Shown one piece after another: positions 6,596 through 6,885 of a stretch of 6,885 bases of DNA. Where the stretch lies: positions 1 to 6,885 of the forward strand of contig CAMCES010000072.1 of the NCBI GenBank assembly GCA_945873925.1, read 5' to 3'. The stretch is from Bordetella parapertussis. Lineage in GTDB: Bacteria; Pseudomonadota; Gammaproteobacteria; Burkholderiales; Burkholderiaceae_C. Every line of letters begins with the position of its first letter. The first letter of the stretch is position 1. The notes under the pieces were generated by a model, which was not told the origin of the DNA, searched no databases, and saw nothing but the letters and a program-made list of their open reading frames with translations. The position numbers and the translations under genes were made by a program.

Positions 6596-6624
6596 ATGAC
6601 ACTCACCTAAGCGTTAGCTAATAT
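6596..6624 (+). promoter_or_regulatory. Sigma-70-like promoter for the antitoxin gene
   Basis: ATGACA (6596-6601, five of six matches to TTGACA) and TAATAT (6619-6624) are separated by an ideal 17 bases. The start of transcription would fall near 6631, giving a leader of about 20 bases that just contains the AGGAG Shine-Dalgarno. Confidence 0.5.
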
Positions 6625-6627
6625 AGC
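6607..6627. promoter_or_regulatory. Overlapping palindromes on the antitoxin -10, candidate autoregulatory operator
   Basis: CTAAGCGTTAG (6607-6617), TTAGCTAA (6614-6621) and GCTAATATAGC (6617-6627) are overlapping inverted repeats covering the -10. Phd/YefM antitoxins usually repress their own promoter through short palindromes in this position. The link here rests on placement only. Confidence 0.35.
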
Positions 6628-6638
6628 CATCAAGCAAC

Positions 6639-6643
6639 AGGAG
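6639..6643 (+). promoter_or_regulatory. Shine-Dalgarno AGGAG of the antitoxin gene
   Basis: AGGAG six bases before ATG 6650 gives a near-ideal initiation site. It marks the intended start even though the conserved body of the protein is in another frame. Confidence 0.7.
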
Positions 6644-6649
6644 CCATCC

Positions 6650-6885
6650 ATGCACTTCACTGCACACAAGCCAAAAACCGCTTCGGCGCGGTCTGCGCCC
6701 AGGCCAAGGAAGGGCCGGTCTTCATTGAAAAAGATGGCCGCATCGACTCGGTGATTTTGTCAGCCAAGCACTGCGAGGCTTTGCAGTCGGCCAGTCAAAC
6801 CGCGTCCGTGGCGCAGAGAAAAGCCCAGTTTGAGCAAGACCATCAAGCCTGGCTGGCCGCCCAAAACCAGCGCTTTGACACCCAT
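6650..6885 (+). pseudogene. Phd/YefM-type antitoxin, apparently frameshifted and cut by window end
   Basis: From 6664 the frame reads TQAKNRFGAVCAQAKEGPVFIEKDGRIDSVILSAKHCEAL and continues open to the window edge. This is the prevent-host-death antitoxin pattern (AKNRFG, then a beta-hairpin with G-P-V-x-I-x-K-x-G-R). The Shine-Dalgarno and ATG 6650 start MHFTA in another frame, which fits the expected opening (M-H-x-F-T-A-T-Q-A-K-N-R-F) but is one base short near 6662-6664. Reading on from the ATG stops at TGA 6752-6754 after 34 codons. The body frame has no ATG, GTG or TTG between its upstream stop (6619-6621) and the conserved segment. It is thus a broken gene, a recoded one, or a sequencing error. 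An intact protein would bind DNA and neutralise a toxin encoded downstream, outside the window. Confidence 0.72.

Noticed and set aside
6535..6606. Upstream ATG giving the CoA-transferase 24 extra residues
   Set aside because: The extra segment is unlike the family N-terminus, is AT-rich, and overlaps the divergent promoter; the shorter start matches the expected opening.

Overview
The window looks like chromosomal DNA from a betaproteobacterium, most likely Burkholderiales/Comamonadaceae (Limnohabitans- or Rhodoferax-like). This is inferred from the moderately high GC, the frequent TTG leucine codons, and the character of the MoaA, CaiB/BaiF and LuxR proteins. No rRNA, tRNA, CRISPR array, integrase or complete insertion sequence is visible. 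Most of the window is ordinary metabolic and regulatory genes; the unusual material lies in the intergenic regions and at the right edge.

Left part (1-2498): the C-terminal half of an RND (HAE1/AcrB-type) efflux permease runs in from outside the window. It converges, five bases apart, on moaA, the radical-SAM GTP 3',8-cyclase of molybdenum cofactor synthesis (minus strand).

Middle (2499-5160): the space upstream of moaA holds a 108-bp palindromic REP/MITE-like element whose inner arms are a perfect 24-bp inverted repeat. It ends exactly where an open frame leading into a LuxR-type regulator gene begins. The best-supported start of that regulator is 150 bases further on. After the regulator comes a short leader with an 18-bp palindrome and a strong Shine-Dalgarno, then an amidase-signature hydrolase with a twin-arginine signal peptide. 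Regulator, palindrome and exported amidase form a plausible small sensing and hydrolysis unit, but that link is inference.

Right part (5161-6534): a likely bidirectional hairpin terminator separates the amidase from two minus-strand genes. These are a 99-residue TPR-like protein and, upstream of it, a 316-residue class III CoA-transferase (CaiB/BaiF) with a small, very AT-rich patch in its C-terminal part.

Right edge (6535-6885): a divergent intergenic region with several short palindromes and a good sigma-70-like promoter leads to a Phd/YefM-type antitoxin gene. Its Shine-Dalgarno and ATG are in a different frame from the conserved body. A one-base deletion after the fourth codon therefore appears to break it, unless it is a sequencing error. 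Any partner toxin would lie beyond the window.
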